From positions 124,001 through 188,000 of the forward strand of contig JAJPGV010000016.1 in the NCBI GenBank assembly GCA_021325635.1: a DNA stretch of 64,000 bases. The letters run 5' to 3'. The translations under genes and the position numbers were made by a program. The notes beneath the pieces are model-generated. The model was not told where the DNA came from. It ran no database searches and was given only the letters and a program-made list of their open reading frames with translations. Shown in pieces: positions 43,579-51,144 of the stretch. Source of the DNA: Chloroflexota bacterium (GTDB lineage: Bacteria; Chloroflexota; JAJPGV01). Positions within the stretch are counted from its first letter, which is position 1. The number at the start of each line of letters is the position of its first letter.

Positions 43579-45222
43579 CTAGGCGTACTCCAGGTCTCGC
43601 ACCACGAAGGTGGCTGCGCCAACGCCGGCAGCGGCAGCGCCCAGCGCGATGATCGCGGCGGCCGAGCCCCAGTCCGGCTGGGCGGCGGGCGCCAGGGCGA
43701 TATGCGCGAACAGCGAGGAATCACGCAGCCAGCTGGCGCCCTTGGACAGCGATCCGACGAGCTCGGCCAGGAACGACCAGGAGACAATGCCGTAGGCGGC
43801 CACGGCCGCGAATCTCGGAAGCAGCCCGTACACCAGGAGCCCGGCGCCCAGCACGAAGATTCCCGGCGCAAGCGTATTCAACCCCGCCTCGAGCAGCTTC
43901 GACAGCGCAACTCCGCTGTGCTGGCTGGCCGCGCCCACCCAGCTGAACACGCCTGAGACAACTCCGGCCAGGACCACCAGCAGCAGCGACAGCCCGGCTC
44001 GCCCGGCCAGCCAGGTGATGCGGCGAACGGGCCGCGCCAGAAGGTTGTCGAGCCGCCCACTCGCCTCCTCGTCTCGAATAGCGGCCACCTGGCTGGCGGC
44101 CACCACCCCGACGAGCACCGAGTACATCAGGAACATGGCGCCCAGAAAGCTTTCGGATGCCCTATGCGCGCCGAAGCGGGCCAGAGCAGCGGCGATCTGA
44201 GGGGAGCTGGCGAGCAGCGTAGCCGAGGAGCGGGTCAAGAGCCCGTAGACCCCCGACATCACAGCCAGCCCGCCAAGCCAGCCGAGCACCGCTGCCCGCG
44301 ACAACCGCATGGCCAGACCAGTGGGGCCCGCCGGCCAAATGCCCCGGCCGGCCCGTCCTCCGTTCTCACGCAGCATGCCAGCTTGCAGGTCCCGCCGGCC
44401 AGCCAGGAGCAGCGACAGCACGACGCAGAGCACCACCGTGGCTACGATCGGCACCAGCGCCAGCGGCTGGGTCCCGCGCAGGGGGCGAAGATTCTCAATC
44501 CAGCCGACGGGACTGAGCCAGCGCAGCCAGCCGAGATCGGTTCGGGAATCGGCCACGAGCCGCACCAGGAATGAGACGATGAGGACGGCCACGGCAAGCG
44601 AGCTGGCCTGCCCCCGCGTCGCGCTCAGCTGGCTGGTCAGCGATCCGATGGCCAGGAACATCACGGCGCCTGTTACCAGGGCAGCGGCAAACAGCAGGGA
44701 CGGGCCGGTACCGAAATGGGCTCCGGGCAGCGTGCCCGCGGCCAGCGTCAGCACCGCCGTCACGGCAAACAGCTCGGCCGCCGCCAGGGCCAGGCCCAGC
44801 AGCGCCTCGCCCGCCGCGCCGCGCTTGGTCTTGGGCCCGGCCAGCAGCAGCTCCCACTGTCCCAGGTCCTCCTGTCCGCGCAGCAGCCCGGTGCTGGTGC
44901 GCAGCCCCCAGATCGCGCCGATGATCGTGATGACCGTCAGCACGCGCCAGCTCGTGAAGCCGGCCACGGTCTCGGCGTGGTACGGCGGGCCAAGCAGCGC
45001 GGAGAATGCTTGCAGCGAGCTCGTCAGCTTGAGCCGAGAGGTGACGGTGGGATAGAGCGTCACGAACGATCGAACCGTGGCCAGGACAAATAGCCCGAAT
45101 ACCAGCCCCCACACGAACGCGAAAAGCCGAGCGCTCCGTTCCACGTGCCTGGCGACCATGAGCCGAGACTGCGCTTGCTTGCTCGCCGGGGCCAGGGGCA
45201 GATCCGCCGCCACGACGCTCAC
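43579..45222 (-). CDS. ABC-2 type exporter permease, duplicated
   Basis: 547 residues from a GTG that overlaps the ATPase stop (GTGA). The frame is open 124 codons further, inside the ATPase gene, but that part is antisense-like and rejected. About twelve hydrophobic helices are seen in two halves, each opening with a similar amphipathic helix and SG-LLRGQEDLGQWELL-type or GRLDNLLARPV stretches, consistent with two fused ABC-2 half-permeases. It would export a lipid, drug or polymer with the adjacent ATPase and adaptor. Confidence 0.86.
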   Translation of the reverse strand: MSVVAADLPLAPASKQAQSRLMVARHVERSARLFAFVWGLVFGLFVLATVRSFVTLYPTVTSRLKLTSSLQAFSALLGPPYHAETVAGFTSWRVLTVITIIGAIWGLRTSTGLLRGQEDLGQWELLLAGPKTKRGAAGEALLGLALAAAELFAVTAVLTLAAGTLPGAHFGTGPSLLFAAALVTGAVMFLAIGSLTSQLSATRGQASSLAVAVLIVSFLVRLVADSRTDLGWLRWLSPVGWIENLRPLRGTQPLALVPIVATVVLCVVLSLLLAGRRDLQAGMLRENGGRAGRGIWPAGPTGLAMRLSRAAVLGWLGGLAVMSGVYGLLTRSSATLLASSPQIAAALARFGAHRASESFLGAMFLMYSVLVGVVAASQVAAIRDEEASGRLDNLLARPVRRITWLAGRAGLSLLLVVLAGVVSGVFSWVGAASQHSGVALSKLLEAGLNTLAPGIFVLGAGLLVYGLLPRFAAVAAYGIVSWSFLAELVGSLSKGASWLRDSSLFAHIALAPAAQPDWGSAAAIIALGAAAAGVGAATFVVRDLEYA

Positions 45223-46106
45223 TGCGCGGCGCTCGCGTAGTGCGAGAGGAACAGGTCCTCGAGCGACGGCTTGGTGCTGAGCAGCTCCCGCACGTCCGAC
45301 TGCGCCAGGACCCGCAGCAGCGGGCCGATCGGTCCGCTGACCTCGCAGCGGAGCCGCCCGCCTTCCACCTGAAAGCCCGTCACACCTGGCACAGCGCTCA
45401 CGTCCGGAGGCTCGCCGCCAAAGGTGGCGTCGACGGACACCGCCGAGAGATGCCGCAGATCCGCCAGGGTCCCGATCTCCAGCAGCTCGCCAAGACGCAG
45501 GATCGCCACGCGGTCGCACAGGGCCTCGACCTCGCTGAGGATGTGCGATGACAGGAACACCGTCTGGCCTCGCTGCTTGGCCTCGCGCACACACTCGCGA
45601 AAGGTCTGCTCCATGAGCGGGTCGAGCCCGGCGGTGGGCTCATCCAACACCAGCAGGTCCGCGCGTGTGGCCAGCGCGGCGATGAGACACACCTTCTGGC
45701 GATTGCCTTTCGAATAGGAGCGGACCTTCTTGGACGGATCGAAGTCGAAACGCTGGATGAGCTGGTCACGGTAACCCGCGTCCACGCGGCCGTGGATGCG
45801 CCCCAGCAGCGCCAGCGTCTCGCGGCCTGTCAGCGAAGGCCACAGGTTGGCTTCGCCCGGCACATAAGCCAGCCGCCGGTGGATGGCCGCCGCCTGGCGC
45901 TGGGCGTCGAGGCCGAAGACGGACGCGCCACCCGAGGTGGGCTCGATGAGTCCCAGCAAGAGCCGAATGGTGGTGGTTTTGCCTGAGCCGTTCGGGCCCA
46001 GGTAACCGAGGACTTCGCCCTCGACTACCTCGAGGTCGAGGGCTTTGAGGGCGAACTGCCGTCCATATCGCTTCGACAGTCGGCGCGTCTCGATTACAGC
46101 GGCCAT
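45219..46106 (-). CDS. ABC transporter ATP-binding protein
   Basis: 295 residues; ATG follows GGGAGTGGAGCC. Walker A GPNGSGKTTTIRLLLG, signature region SYSKGNRQKVCLIAAL, Walker B LLVLDEPTAGLDP and the H-loop SSHILSEVEALCD are all intact. The C-terminal 70 residues form the extra domain typical of drug/ABC-2 exporters such as DrrA or CcmA relatives. It pairs with the overlapping permease gene. The signature KGNRQK (rather than LSGGQ) is common in this subfamily. Confidence 0.92.
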   Translation of the reverse strand: MAAVIETRRLSKRYGRQFALKALDLEVVEGEVLGYLGPNGSGKTTTIRLLLGLIEPTSGGASVFGLDAQRQAAAIHRRLAYVPGEANLWPSLTGRETLALLGRIHGRVDAGYRDQLIQRFDFDPSKKVRSYSKGNRQKVCLIAALATRADLLVLDEPTAGLDPLMEQTFRECVREAKQRGQTVFLSSHILSEVEALCDRVAILRLGELLEIGTLADLRHLSAVSVDATFGGEPPDVSAVPGVTGFQVEGGRLRCEVSGPIGPLLRVLAQSDVRELLSTKPSLEDLFLSHYASAAQ

Positions 46107-46119
46107 GGCTCCACTCCCG

Positions 46120-46611
46120 TCAGCCCGCCGCCGGCAGCGCCACGATCGTGTCGGTATCCGTCTGCCTGAAGATGAGCGCGACCGGCCGCACCCCCGCCGG
46201 TACGTCGAACACGACGAAGCCAGACAGGACGTCCGCCTTGCGCAGCGTGATCACGGGCAGCGGCAGCACCCCGTTCATTCCCAGCTGGCCGGCCGAGGCG
46301 CGAACCTGAGCAGCGTCGGCGGTCGTGGCCGCGGGATTGGCCGGGTAGATGCGGCTGCTTGCGTCGCGCGCCGCGAACTCACTGGGATCGATGGCCAGAT
46401 CGTCCGGGGAGTTGTCCCTGATCGTGACGATAACCGCGACCCGCTCCAGGGACGAGCCAACGTTCGACGGATAGGCGAAGGGCGCCGAAGCATTCAACAC
46501 GACGTCCGGAGTGCCCCCGCAGGCGGTCGCCAGGAGGGCAGGCAGCAGCAGCACCAGCAGCGCCCGGCGCAGCGATCGTGTGCGCAGGCGAGTTGCCGAG
46601 GGCGCGGTCAT
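46120..46611 (-). CDS. Predicted lipoprotein, immunoglobulin-like
   Basis: 163 residues; the ATG overlaps the MarR-type stop (ATGA). RRALLVLLLPALLATAC is a lipoprotein leader ending at about residue 31. The rest is beta-rich: VAVIVTIRDNSPDDLAIDPSEF, VLSGFVVFDVPAGVRPVALIF and a final TIVAL, as in DUF4352-type extracytoplasmic domains (my comparison, not certain). It is likely to sit outside the membrane and assist the exporter coded downstream, or bind a ligand. Confidence 0.75.
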   Translation of the reverse strand: MTAPSATRLRTRSLRRALLVLLLPALLATACGGTPDVVLNASAPFAYPSNVGSSLERVAVIVTIRDNSPDDLAIDPSEFAARDASSRIYPANPAATTADAAQVRASAGQLGMNGVLPLPVITLRKADVLSGFVVFDVPAGVRPVALIFRQTDTDTIVALPAAG

Positions 46612-47111
46612 TGGCGCTGCCCGATGCGGGCCGCGCGCTTCGCCCGCCAGCGCGCCATGAGGCCCTCGCTTTCTCCGAGCCAGAACTCGTGCAGCGCCTT
46701 CATGCTGCGCAGCCGGGCCTTCGCCCGCCCTCGCGCCAGCGCGCTGTCGGCTCGTCGCAGAATAGCCAGCTGCTGCCGAATACGATCGAACTGCGCCTCG
46801 AAAATGGGCTCGAAGTTGTCGCTCGCCTCATAGGTGATGCGACGGGAGCCGTGCAGGCGATTACGGCGCACAACACCCAGCCGCTCCAGGTCCCGAGCAG
46901 CGACGCTGACCCCGCTCTTGCTGGCAGTCAGCTGCAACGCCATGTCGTCCAGGCTCAGGGCCACGTCACTCATGAGCAGCAGGCCAAATACCCGGCCGAC
47001 GGTGAGGCTGACACCATAACGCTCGAACAGCTGGCCGAAATCTTCGATGCAGCGGAGCCGCTCCTGGTGCTCGCTGGCCGCGGTCTCGGCCAATCCTGCG
47101 CTGGTGCTCAT
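46608..47111 (-). CDS. MarR/GbsR-type transcriptional regulator
   Basis: 167 residues from the ATG at 47111; longer frames run through the operator. The winged-helix core reads SLTVGRVFGLLLMSDVALSLDDMALQLTASKSGVSVAARDLERLGVV in pieces, matching GbsR-type MarR regulators. No clear ribosome site precedes the ATG, so the transcript may be nearly leaderless. A 14-bp inverted repeat starts at the start codon, suggesting autorepression of the operon of regulator, lipoprotein, ATPase, permease and adaptor. Confidence 0.85.
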   Translation of the reverse strand: MSTSAGLAETAASEHQERLRCIEDFGQLFERYGVSLTVGRVFGLLLMSDVALSLDDMALQLTASKSGVSVAARDLERLGVVRRNRLHGSRRITYEASDNFEPIFEAQFDRIRQQLAILRRADSALARGRAKARLRSMKALHEFWLGESEGLMARWRAKRAARIGQRQ

Positions 47112-47148
47112 GTTCAGTGTATTCAGCTTATATCGAATATACAGAACA
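47111..47148 (-). promoter_or_regulatory. Inverted-repeat operator at the MarR-type gene start
   Basis: TGTTCAGTGTATTC, a ten-base spacer, then GAATATACAGAACA: arms matching at 12 of 14 positions, with an inner TATAT-CGA-ATATA dyad. It is AT-rich in a GC-rich setting and overlaps the start codon. It is probably both the promoter -10 region and the repressor site. Confidence 0.65.
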
Positions 47149-47184
47149 GCTGCTGCCCTGTCACTGTGGTTCCGATGGACAGTA

Positions 47185-47901
47185 TCAGCCGGCGGCGACG
47201 GGCGCAGCCGACGGCGTGAAACGGTAGCCGACACCCGGCTCGGTGCGGAGATACCTCGGATTCGCCGGATCCGGCTCGAGCTTGTGCCGCAAACGGCCCA
47301 TGTACACCCGTAGATATTCCGTATCGTCGCGGTATTCGGCCCCCCACACGTTGGTCAACAGCTGGCGGTGGGTCACAACCACGTCAGGCCGCGTCAACAG
47401 CTCTTCCAGCAGCGAGTACTCGGTTGGTGTCAGCTTCAGCTCAACTCCCTGCCGCGTCACACGACGGTGCTGGAAGTCGACCCTGAAATCTCCCGTATCG
47501 ACCACCTCATGGCGGACCTGCGCCTCGGCCGAGCGCTGTGCTCGGCGCATCACCGCTCTCACCCGAGCCATCAGCTCGCCGATGGCAAACGGCTTGGTCA
47601 GATAGTCGTCCGCGCCGAGGTCCAGCGCTCGGATCTTGTCGCCTTCGTTGCCGCTCGCGGTGAGCATGATGATCGACGTGTCCGAGAAGCTGCGAACGTA
47701 GCTGCACACCTCGAACCCATCCATGCCCGGCAGTCCGATGTCCAGGATGAGCAGGTCCGGCTTGTAGGAGCGCACCAGCTCAACGCCCTCCAATCCGTTT
47801 GAGGCGTCGGCCACGTCGTAGCCCCGAGCCCGAAGGTTCTGTGAAACGAACTTAACGAGGTTCGGCTCGTCGTCAACGATGACCACTTTTGCTATTGACA
47901 T
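47185..47901 (-). CDS. OmpR/PhoB-family response regulator, orphan
   Basis: 238 residues. The receiver domain has the acidic pair Asp10-Asp11, phospho-acceptor Asp54 in LLILDIGLPGMDGFE, the conserved Thr in IIMLTASG and Lys in DYLTKPFAIGEL. The C-terminal winged helix (about 130-232) has TPTEYSLLEELLTRPDVVVT and YLRVYMGRLRHKLEPDP, close to KdpE/PhoB types. No histidine kinase gene is nearby. The upstream region carries the same 11-bp-phased hexamers found before stress and hydrogenase genes, so autoregulation and control of these genes is inferred. Confidence 0.9.
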   Translation of the reverse strand: MSIAKVVIVDDEPNLVKFVSQNLRARGYDVADASNGLEGVELVRSYKPDLLILDIGLPGMDGFEVCSYVRSFSDTSIIMLTASGNEGDKIRALDLGADDYLTKPFAIGELMARVRAVMRRAQRSAEAQVRHEVVDTGDFRVDFQHRRVTRQGVELKLTPTEYSLLEELLTRPDVVVTHRQLLTNVWGAEYRDDTEYLRVYMGRLRHKLEPDPANPRYLRTEPGVGYRFTPSAAPVAAG

Positions 47902-47962
47902 GACTTCTCCGTTCGTGCACGGCTCACATCGACAACGATGCCCTGTCCCACGTTACAAGCCT

Positions 47963-47990
47963 GGGAACTGCGTATAAACATCGGCTAAAG
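47963..47990 (-). promoter_or_regulatory. Phased hexamer array before the response regulator
   Basis: On the minus strand CTTTAG, GTTTAT, GTTCCC with five-base spacers, 61 bases before the response-regulator start. It lies back to back with the array for the tandem Usp gene. Confidence 0.65.
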
Positions 47991-48011
47991 GAAAGCGCCG
48001 GCTGTCCGCGC

Positions 48012-48039
48012 GTTTTCGAGAAGTTCACACGGCGTTGAT
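48012..48039 (+). promoter_or_regulatory. Phased hexamer array before tandem Usp
   Basis: GTTTTC, GTTCAC, GTTGAT with five-base spacers. The array ends 91 bases before the Usp start, the longest distance of the set. Confidence 0.68.
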
Positions 48040-48130
48040 AGCCGCGTGAGCCCAGCGGGCCTACCGTGGATGGGGGAAAGGCAGTTCGGCCGTCTCGCCC
48101 GATTTTGGCCAGCAGTTGGAGGTCCCGGCG

Positions 48131-49060
48131 ATGTTCCAGAGAATCTTGGTTCCGCTCGACGGCTCGGCCCTCGCGGAAAAGGCGCTGCCTTACGCGGTCG
48201 AGCTGGCAAAGGCGAGCTCGGGAAGGCTGATGCTGCTCCAGGCGACGGAGATTCACGGCGTTGCCGGGACGATCCCGTCCCTCGCGCAGCAGCAGGCCGT
48301 GGAGCAAGCCGAACGCAACATGGGAGCGGTCGCCGACCGGCTGAGCGACGGCGGCCTGAAGGTCGAGCCGTACGCCTTCCTCGGAGAAGCTGCCGAGGCT
48401 ATCGCCGAGGAGGCGGCGCTTCGCCGTGCAGACGCGATCGTGATGTCCACTCACGGGCGCAGCGGTATTGGCCGCTGGATCTACGGCAGCGTAGCCCAGG
48501 GCGTGCTGCAGCGCTCCAGCGTCCCGGTTCTGCTGGTTCCGGCGTCGTGCCAGACCGCGTGGCTGGGAGAGCAGGAGCGCAGCGTTGTCGTGGCATTGGA
48601 CGGCTCCGACCTGGCCGAACAGGCTCTGCCCGCCGCGACCGAGCTGGCCGGACGGCTCGGGGCAAGCCTGCTGCTGGTGCAGGTGGTGGTTCCCCCCACT
48701 CCATCGGCCTACGGCGGAACGGAGCTCTACCTCGAGGTGGGCCCGGACGAGCTGCTGCAATACGCCCGCGAATACCTGGCGACGGTCGAGCGGCAGCTGC
48801 AGGACAAGGGCCTGCGCATCGACAGCGAAGCCCGGCTCGGCGCGCCGTCCATCACCATTGCTCGGATAGCGTTCGAGCGCAACGCCTGGGCCATCGCCAT
48901 GGCATCGCACGGACGTGGGGGGATCGCGCGCGCCGTCATGGGCAGCGTGGCAAACGGCGTGGTGCACTACTCGCCGGTCCCTGTCCTCGTGACCCGGCCT
49001 CAACAGGCGACTGCGAAGGTGCGTGCCAAGGCGCACCGCCGAGCGCTCGCTTCAATCTGA
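48131..49060 (+). CDS. Tandem universal stress protein
   Basis: 309 residues; ATG eight bases after GGAGG. It contains two Usp domains (about 1-145 and 155-300), each opening with a VxLDGS strand (ILVPLDGSALAEKALP; VVVALDGSDLAEQALP) and each with the ATP-loop pattern STHGRSGIGRWIYGS or ASHGRGGIARAVMGS. Tandem Usps that bind ATP are known in mycobacterial dormancy (Rv2623). It is monocistronic and preceded by phased hexamers. The basic tail KVRAKAHRRALASI is unique among the three Usps here. Confidence 0.92.
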   Translation: MFQRILVPLDGSALAEKALPYAVELAKASSGRLMLLQATEIHGVAGTIPSLAQQQAVEQAERNMGAVADRLSDGGLKVEPYAFLGEAAEAIAEEAALRRADAIVMSTHGRSGIGRWIYGSVAQGVLQRSSVPVLLVPASCQTAWLGEQERSVVVALDGSDLAEQALPAATELAGRLGASLLLVQVVVPPTPSAYGGTELYLEVGPDELLQYAREYLATVERQLQDKGLRIDSEARLGAPSITIARIAFERNAWAIAMASHGRGGIARAVMGSVANGVVHYSPVPVLVTRPQQATAKVRAKAHRRALASI

Positions 49061-49091
49061 GCTTAGGCAAGGGATCGATGTTTGCGCCTCC

Positions 49092-49119
49092 GTTCACAGG
49101 CCGTTTAGGCCATGTTTAC
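49092..49119 (+). promoter_or_regulatory. Phased hexamer array before the ferritin-like gene
   Basis: GTTCAC, GTTTAG, GTTTAC with exact five-base spacers, 45 bases before the start codon. One of the clearest arrays. It may also drive the downstream membrane-bound hydrogenase genes. Confidence 0.75.
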
Positions 49120-49164
49120 CCGCCGGAGGGCAGCATGGCAGCAGAAACGTAAGGAGGCAAACCG

Positions 49165-49701
49165 ATGGCAACGACGACAGACTCCAGTCCTGTGTTCCTG
49201 GATGCCCTGCTGGCGACGGGAATGCCGACCGAGCTCACAACCAGTGAGCGCAAGTCGGAGATCGAGCAGCTGCTGGACCAGCTGGAGGCGCAGGAAGCCG
49301 AAGAGCGGGAGCTGCTCAAGGAGTACGAACGCGCGGCGGAGACCACCCCGGATAAGGGCGTGCGCTTCTTGATGGGGCTGGTGCTCGAAGACGAGCAGCG
49401 GCATCGCCGGCTGATGGAGCTCATGACCAACGACGTTCGGCAGTCGGTGCTGTGGCTGCACGACCGGCCAGCGCTGCCCTCCGTGGAGGGCTCGGACGAG
49501 CGCCGCGCCGCGCTGCTGGAGCAGACCGAGAAATTCCTGGCAGTCGAGCGCCAGAGCCTGGCCGAGCTGGCCAACCTGCAGCACCGAGTCAGCAAGATCC
49601 ACTCGGGTCTGCTGGAAATCTTGGTGAGCTCGATGGCCGCCGACAACCGCAAGCACGTCGAGATCCTGGAGTACGTCAAGCGACAGCTTTCTAAGTCGTA
49701 A
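49165..49701 (+). CDS. Ferritin-like helical protein
   Basis: 178 residues; ATG eight bases after AAGGAGG. All-helical and charged, with ExxH in LEDEQRHRRLMEL near residues 75-87 and a later DNRKHVEILEYVKRQL. Helix pairs with Glu/His at such spacing suggest a diiron or ferritin-like fold, as in rubrerythrin relatives, but the ligand set is not complete by eye. It has its own phased hexamer array, lies just upstream of the uptake hydrogenase genes, and its last codons are part of a tandem duplication. A role in iron or oxygen protection of the hydrogenase is speculation. Confidence 0.7.
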   Translation: MATTTDSSPVFLDALLATGMPTELTTSERKSEIEQLLDQLEAQEAEERELLKEYERAAETTPDKGVRFLMGLVLEDEQRHRRLMELMTNDVRQSVLWLHDRPALPSVEGSDERRAALLEQTEKFLAVERQSLAELANLQHRVSKIHSGLLEILVSSMAADNRKHVEILEYVKRQLSKS

Positions 49702-49892
49702 GGCGTTAGTCGCTGGTCGCTGGATGTCGTGGGGTGCTAACACGAGGTATCGAAGGAGGGCCCTCTGCCCTCCTCCCCATTACACGCACGCTTTCTAAGT
49801 CGTAAGGCGTTAGTCGCTGGTCGCTGGATGTCGTGGGGTGCTAACACGAGGTATCGAAGGAGGCCCTCTGCCCTCCTCCCCATTACACGCAC
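49686..49892 (+). repeat. Tandem duplication, 104-bp unit, two copies
   Basis: Copy 1 (49686-49789) begins in the last codons of the ferritin-like gene. Copy 2 (49790-49892) differs by one deleted G. Each copy holds TCGCTGGTCGCTGG and a hairpin AGGAGGG/CCCTCCT. The near identity implies recent duplication or active conservation. Confidence 0.9.
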
Positions 49893-49899
49893 GTTCTCC

Positions 49900-49976
49900 A
49901 GCGACCCGCGACCAGCGCCTAGCGACCAGCGCCCAGCGCCCAGCGCCTAGCGACCCGCGCCTAGCGCCTAGCGCCC
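49900..49976 (+). repeat. Eleven tandem heptamers in the hydrogenase leader
   Basis: Eleven consecutive units of (A/C)GCG(A/C)C(C/T), mainly AGCGACC, AGCGCCC and AGCGCCT. The array ends four bases before AAGGAG of the hydrogenase small-subunit gene. Nine to eleven bases (AGCGACCAGCG) are complementary to the CGCTGGTCGCT in both 104-bp copies, allowing alternative RNA folding. Period seven excludes coding. Confidence 0.9.
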
Positions 49977-49992
49977 CCGTAAGGAGTAGATG

Positions 49993-51144
49993 ATGTTCCA
50001 ATTCGATTCCGATCTCCCGTCCGCGCTGGAGCGGCGAGGCATCTCGCGGCGGACCTTCCTGGGCTTTTGCGCCGCGATGACCGCCACGCTGGCCCTACCG
50101 CCGCGGTTCATTCCCCGGGTGCAGGCAGCGCTGGAGGGGGCGGATCGGCCCATCCTCATCTGGCGCGAGTTCCAGGACTGCGCGGGTAACACCGAGTCGC
50201 TGCTGCGCTCCAGCCATCCAGCCATTGCCGACATCGTGCTCGAGCTGTTCTCACTCGAGTACCACGAAACCGTCATGGCAGGGGCTGGCAAGCAGGCCGA
50301 GGCAGCCATGGAGAAGGTCATACAGGAGCAAAAGGGCAAGTACCTGGCAGTGATCGAGGGAGCCATCCCTATGGGCCAGGGTGGCGTCTTCTGCACCGTG
50401 GGCGGACGAACGGCGCTGGACATCGCTCGCCAGGTGTGCTCCAACGCCGCGGCGACGATCGCTGTCGGCGCCTGCGCCTGGGATGGCGGCCTGGTTCGCG
50501 GAGCGCCCAATCCAACGGAGGCGGTGGGCGTTCAGGAGGCCGTGCCAGGCATCAAGGTGGTGAACCTGGGCGGCTGTCCTCACAACGCGGCCAACACCGT
50601 GGCAGTGCTGGTGCACTACCTGACCTTCAAGGAGCTGCCGGCGCTCGATCAGTACGGGCGGCCACTGTTCGCCTACGGCAACATCATCCACGACCAATGC
50701 GAGCGCCGGGCGCACTACGACGCCGGGCGCTTCGTCGAGGAATGGGGGGACGAAGGGCACCGCAAGGGCTGGTGCCTGTACAAGATGGGCTGCAAGGGCC
50801 CGCAGACCAACTACAACTGCCCGCGCGTGGGTTGGAACGACGGCACCAGCTGGCCAGTGAAGTCGGGCCACGGCTGCATCGGCTGTGCCGGACCGCGCTT
50901 CTGGGACACGATGGACCCCTTCTACAACCGTCTGCCCAACGTGCCCGGCTTCGGCGCCGACGTGACGGCGGGCCAGGTTGGGCTCGGCATCACCGCGGCC
51001 ACGGCGCTGGCCTTTGGGGCTCATGGCGTCGCTTCCGCGGTGCGTGCCCAGGTGCGACCCAAAGAGGCCGTAGAGAAGCCCGACGCGAATAAGCTGCCGG
51101 CCGAGACGCCGGCCATCCAGGCCACCGAGGAGAAGCCCGAATGA
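49993..51144 (+). CDS. hyaA: Membrane-bound [NiFe]-hydrogenase small subunit
   Basis: 383 residues from the second of two adjacent ATGs, six bases after AAGGAG. The Tat leader SRRTFLGF is at about residues 18-25, and a C-terminal membrane helix follows (VGLGITAATALAFGAHGVASAV). The distal and medial cluster ligands are present (DQCERRAHYD, GWCLYKMGCKGP, YNCPRV, SGHGCIGCAG), and the overall match is to HyaA/HupS of group 1. The proximal site reads QDCAGNTES: Cys63 is kept but the next cysteine (C-x2-C) is Asn66. GACAWDGG and GGCPHN supply the other two. The product is exported with the large subunit. Confidence 0.93.
   Translation: MFQFDSDLPSALERRGISRRTFLGFCAAMTATLALPPRFIPRVQAALEGADRPILIWREFQDCAGNTESLLRSSHPAIADIVLELFSLEYHETVMAGAGKQAEAAMEKVIQEQKGKYLAVIEGAIPMGQGGVFCTVGGRTALDIARQVCSNAAATIAVGACAWDGGLVRGAPNPTEAVGVQEAVPGIKVVNLGGCPHNAANTVAVLVHYLTFKELPALDQYGRPLFAYGNIIHDQCERRAHYDAGRFVEEWGDEGHRKGWCLYKMGCKGPQTNYNCPRVGWNDGTSWPVKSGHGCIGCAGPRFWDTMDPFYNRLPNVPGFGADVTAGQVGLGITAATALAFGAHGVASAVRAQVRPKEAVEKPDANKLPAETPAIQATEEKPE

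Noticed and set aside
45223-45594. 124-codon N-terminal extension of the ABC-2 permease
   Set aside because: It lies inside the ATPase gene in another frame and is Arg/Gly/Ala-rich; the GTG overlapping the ATPase stop gives a normal permease start.
49686-49976. CRISPR array or insertion-sequence remnant
   Set aside because: The 104-bp units are directly adjacent with no spacers, and the 7-bp units are too short; no transposase or Cas gene is nearby.
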